From JBGPMO01 sp041487075 (lineage in GTDB: Bacteria > Patescibacteriota > Minisyncoccia > UBA6257 > 1-14-0-10-40-38), in assembly GCA_041487075.1 (NCBI GenBank), contig JBGPMO010000022.1, positions 1-9,251 on the forward strand: DNA of 9,251 nt, written 5' to 3'. Shown here one piece after another: positions 7,215 to 9,251 of the stretch; the stretch's first letter is position 1; every line of letters begins with the position of its first letter. The position numbers and the translations under genes were made by a program. The notes beneath the pieces are model-generated. The model made no database searches. It was not told the origin of the DNA and was given only the letters and a program-made list of their open reading frames with translations.

Positions 7215-7782
7215 TGGTTATGCCGGTGTACGCCGGCGATTCAATGAATTGAAACTTATTAAATGGAAAAAGAATAAGGCGGGCGGTACCAATGATATAT
7301 TCCCGTCCAACCGTGCCCCAGCTCCGAGAATCAAAACTGTGAAGCCGATTATCGCCTAATACAAAGTATTGATTCTGACCTAAGGTCATAGAAGGAAAAT
7401 TATCATGGCTCGTGAGCGCTTCTGCTGAAAGATACTTCTCATCTAGTGCGATTACCTGACCATCGCGCCTGATCTTAATCTGCCCATTCTCACTGAATAC
7501 CTGTTCCCCGGGAAGGCCAATAATCCGTTTAATAAAAAAGGTTGATGGGTTCCGAGGATAACGAAATACGATAACTTCTCCCCGGTCAAATTCTCGGAAA
7601 CGCTGGGTAATCTCATCAACGATAAGATAATCTCCATCGGAAAAATTCTTTTCCATGGAAGCGCCGGAAACCAGAAATGGCTGAACTAAAAAAGTCCGTA
7701 TTACGAATACGGTCGCGGTCGCGATAAACACCACTTCAAGCACCTCCCACGAAGAACGCAGGAAATTTCTTACGGATAACAT
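7207..7782 (-). CDS. lepB: Signal peptidase I
   Basis: This membrane-bound serine protease cleaves signal peptides from exported proteins on the outer face of the cytoplasmic membrane. The 191-residue protein has one N-terminal membrane segment (about 15-33), then the Ser box SGASM (39-43, nucleophile Ser42), the Lys box FIKRIIGLPG (83-92, general base Lys85), and the downstream boxes GDNR (143-146) and SFDSRSWG (149-156). All catalytic elements are present. The Ser box continues EKNF rather than the common xPTL. As first gene of the eight-gene run, it lies directly downstream of a good promoter (7801-7829). The predicted leader is only about 11-12 nt and has no Shine-Dalgarno. Confidence 0.96.
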   Translation of the reverse strand: MLSVRNFLRSSWEVLEVVFIATATVFVIRTFLVQPFLVSGASMEKNFSDGDYLIVDEITQRFREFDRGEVIVFRYPRNPSTFFIKRIIGLPGEQVFSENGQIKIRRDGQVIALDEKYLSAEALTSHDNFPSMTLGQNQYFVLGDNRLHSFDSRSWGTVGREYIIGTARLILFPFNKFQFIESPAYTGITNG

Positions 7783-7783
7783 A

Positions 7784-7810
7784 ATAGGAGAATCTGTCAG
7801 ATTCTACTAT
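7784..7810. repeat. 27-bp imperfect palindrome, possible operator
   Basis: Perfect 8-bp arms AGAATCTG (7789-7796) and CAGATTCT (7798-7805) flank a single central T at 7797. After one mismatch (7788/7806), four more bases pair (ATAG 7784-7787 with CTAT 7807-7810). Twelve of thirteen arm positions are therefore symmetric. It covers the predicted lepB -10 and start site and touches the plus-strand -10 of pth. Both predicted transcripts start outside or inside it so that neither carries the whole element, which favours a DNA-binding site for a dimeric regulator over an RNA hairpin. Function is inferred. Confidence 0.55.
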
Positions 7811-7829
7811 AATCAAACCATAATTTCAA
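7801..7829 (-). promoter_or_regulatory. Probable sigma-70-type promoter of the lepB-ftsZ operon
   Basis: Read on the minus strand, TTGAAA (7829-7824) and TAGAAT (7806-7801) are separated by exactly 17 bp. Each differs from the TTGACA/TATAAT consensus at one position. Transcription would begin near 7794, about 12 nt before the lepB ATG. It sits in the only non-coding gap upstream of the eight genes. The -10 hexamer lies inside a palindrome (7784-7810). Confidence 0.65.
7808..7813 (+). promoter_or_regulatory. Candidate -10 element for pth
   Basis: A perfect TATAAT lies 17 nt before the pth ATG at 7831, giving a predicted start near 7820 and an 11-nt leader without a Shine-Dalgarno. No convincing -35 is seen 16-18 bp upstream (TAGGAG region), and there is no extended -10 TG. 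The promoter is therefore likely but weaker-looking than the opposing lepB one, or dependent on an activator. Confidence 0.4.
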
Positions 7830-7830
7830 G

Positions 7831-8325
7831 ATGCAGATAGCGCTTATTATAGGACTCGGAAATCCGGAAAAAGAGTATGCGGGGACGTACCATAACGTCG
7901 GCGCGGATTTTATCGCCTACCTCCGGGAAACTGACGCCTTCTCCGCTCCAGCGAATCGGCTCCTGACGCCCGATACCTTCATGAATGAGACTGGTGAATT
8001 CGTACGGCGCACCCTTATTAAAACAAAGGTAAAACCGGAAGGGCTCCTTATTGTTCATGATGATAGTGATATTGCGCTCGGAAAAATAAAATACGCTTTT
8101 GGCCGCGGCGCAGCCGGGCATAAAGGAGTCGTAAGTATCATTACCGCCCTGAAAACAAAAAACTTCTGGCGCCTTCGGATCGGCATCCGAGGTCATACGA
8201 ACCGATCAAAAGCCGGAGCTTTCGTGCTCCGAAAAATTTCCACTGAAAATAAAATTATGCTTCGAAATTCTTTTAAAGAAGCGGTTCTTAAAATGCCCCT
8301 TCTTTTAAGTGGAAAACAATACTAA
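7831..8325 (+). CDS. pth: Peptidyl-tRNA hydrolase, shortened form
   Basis: Pth releases peptides from peptidyl-tRNA that has dropped off the ribosome. The N-terminus is classic: IIGLGNPEKEYAGTYHNVG with Asn11 and His21 (the catalytic His20 of E. coli). TFMNETG at 49-55 supplies Met51 and Asn52, and HDDSD at 76-80 supplies Asp77. FWRLRIGIRG (112-121) and GAFVLRKI (129-136) complete the family pattern. It is short at 164 residues (E. coli 194). The interval from the catalytic His to FMN is 31 residues against 48 in E. coli, so a central strand-loop is missing. The usual GHNG is GHKG, putting Lys98 where E. coli has Asn114. The 3' end overlaps the opposing pilus gene by 38 bp. Confidence 0.9.
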   Translation: MQIALIIGLGNPEKEYAGTYHNVGADFIAYLRETDAFSAPANRLLTPDTFMNETGEFVRRTLIKTKVKPEGLLIVHDDSDIALGKIKYAFGRGAAGHKGVVSIITALKTKNFWRLRIGIRGHTNRSKAGAFVLRKISTENKIMLRNSFKEAVLKMPLLLSGKQY

Positions 8326-9251
8326 AATCCGCTGATCCATCGGGGCGATCTTTGATATTGCGAAGCGGCAAATCAACGGCCTCAAATTTTGCTTCATGGT
8401 TTAACCGATCGCGAAAACCGAAAATCGCCTCGGTGTTTAACGCAACGCCAAACAGATTTACTAATCTATTAGTGACCGTAATCTTGGTAAGCGTCACAGT
8501 CCCCGCTGAAAGATCATTTATCTTGGTAAGGAGCACCGGCCAATCCATACTCACTTGAACTGCCTTCGCATCAACGGCAACAAGCTCATTAAATGCCTTT
8601 GCCTTCGCTTCAAGCCCCGCAAGCTCTACGGCTTCTTGTGTCGCCGCTGCTCCTTGCGCTTGGATCTTTAACGATTGCGCCTCCCGAGCAAGAAAAAGAT
8701 ACCCAATCGCAAAAAGAATCAGCATAAAAAGAGTAACGGTTACTCCCACATTCCGCCAAAAATTAGAGAACTGCATCACTCGTGCTTCTCGGTATTTCAT
8801 CTGTACCGATTCCGCCGTAAGGCTCAAAAAAACATCTTCCGATCGGGGAAGAAGCCCCCGGAGGGCTGACCCTAACACAGAAAACCAAGCGGGTGAAAAC
8901 GTAGGAAATGAAGCAGGCGCAAGGCGAACAACGGTAACAGGAAAATTATCTTTTAAATATTTCTCAAGCTCCTCCGCGGCGTTTGCGGCCGCAAGAATAA
9001 TGCCGTCGACAGAACCGCCCCACTTACTGGAATAAAAATTCAATACCTTTTCAATTTCTTTTACCAGATAATCACGGAATGTCTGGTCGGTAATTTGCTT
9101 GCCTCCAATCTCTTCCGTAATCTCAGCCCATCCATGAAAATGATTAAAATAGAGGTTTGAATTCCGAAGCACCATAAACGTAACACCGGAACTCTCCACC
9201 TCAAGAACGAGATATGAAGCTGCTGCGGTAATGCTCGATTCACGGCTGACG
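8288..9251 (-). CDS. PilM-PilN-like (GspL-like) type IV pilus platform protein, 5'-truncated by window
   Basis: The frame is open to the window edge (17 codons before the GTG at 9199), so the true start lies outside. Numbering from that GTG: residues 1 to about 115 resemble the C-terminal half of an actin-like PilM/GspL domain, with YLVLEVESSGVTFMVLR just before and across the GTG, then DGIILA (65-70) and a FSVLGSALRG end. A cytoplasmic linker, a membrane helix at about 150-170, and a heptad-like Ala/Glu/Lys stretch (171-213) follow. The last domain (218-300) starts DWPVLLTKINDL and looks like the PilN periplasmic ferredoxin-like fold. PilM and PilN are usually separate, whereas GspL of type II secretion has this joined form. 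It would link the cytoplasmic pilus motor to the inner-membrane platform. It ends antisense inside pth. Confidence 0.75.
   Translation of the reverse strand, partial: VSRESSITAAASYLVLEVESSGVTFMVLRNSNLYFNHFHGWAEITEEIGGKQITDQTFRDYLVKEIEKVLNFYSSKWGGSVDGIILAAANAAEELEKYLKDNFPVTVVRLAPASFPTFSPAWFSVLGSALRGLLPRSEDVFLSLTAESVQMKYREARVMQFSNFWRNVGVTVTLFMLILFAIGYLFLAREAQSLKIQAQGAAATQEAVELAGLEAKAKAFNELVAVDAKAVQVSMDWPVLLTKINDLSAGTVTLTKITVTNRLVNLFGVALNTEAIFGFRDRLNHEAKFEAVDLPLRNIKDRPDGSADFSIVFHLKEGAF

Noticed and set aside
7222..7237. GCCGG/CCGGC hairpin with a 6-nt loop just upstream of the hisS ATG
   Set aside because: The stem is only 5 bp and lies within lepB codons for a normal C-terminus. It could affect hisS initiation, but nothing distinguishes it from chance in GC-containing coding DNA.
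7813..8196. 127-codon minus-strand frame antisense to pth
   Set aside because: The plus-strand frame has clear Pth motifs; the antisense product has no family features.
1..9251. CRISPR arrays, tRNA/rRNA genes, transposases, defence or toxin-antitoxin genes
   Set aside because: I saw no regular direct repeats, no cloverleaf-like segments and no transposase or defence motifs. The genes are housekeeping and pilus functions with consistent composition, giving no sign of a mobile or defence system.

Overview
The window looks like a compact, moderate-GC bacterial chromosome segment, probably from Patescibacteria/CPR and most likely a Parcubacteria-type lineage. This placement is inferred. It rests on near-zero spacing between genes, shortened or divergent housekeeping proteins (a peptidyl-tRNA hydrolase lacking part of its first half, a 131-residue YbeY), ftsA-ftsZ without neighbouring mur or ftsQ genes, and a single PilM-PilN-like polypeptide. 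UGA ends ftsZ exactly after a normal C-terminal tail, so UGA is read as stop. That argues against the CPR groups that recode UGA as glycine.

Layout: (i) 1-1961, plus strand, the 3' two-thirds or more of an MgtA-like P-type ATPase, cut by the window start. (ii) 1962-2028, a convergent gap with a small GC hairpin. (iii) 7782 down to 2029, minus strand, eight tightly packed genes that read as one operon: lepB, hisS, a HIT-family gene, rpsU, a yqeY-like gene, ybeY, ftsA, ftsZ. Junctions run from a 16-nt overlap to a gap of about 10 nt. (iv) 7783-7830, a 48-bp divergent promoter region carrying a 27-bp imperfect palindrome. (v) 7831-8325, plus strand, a short pth. (vi) 8288-9251, minus strand, the 3' part of a PilM/PilN (GspL-like) type IV pilus platform gene, cut by the window end and overlapping the pth 3' end by 38 bp. 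No stretch over 300 bases lacks a gene. I see no rRNA, tRNA, CRISPR array, insertion sequence or other mobile element.

Functionally, the operon joins protein export (LepB), tRNA charging (HisRS), ribosome composition and rRNA processing (bS21, YbeY, with the tRNA-linked YqeY), and the divisome core (FtsA, FtsZ). This would tie division protein supply to translation capacity. Pth, transcribed divergently from the same 48-bp region, also serves translation. I did not find a clearly novel multi-gene system. The points most worth a second look are the palindrome over the shared promoter, the PilM-PilN fusion, and departures from consensus in catalytic motifs of the ATPase, FtsZ, Pth and YbeY.
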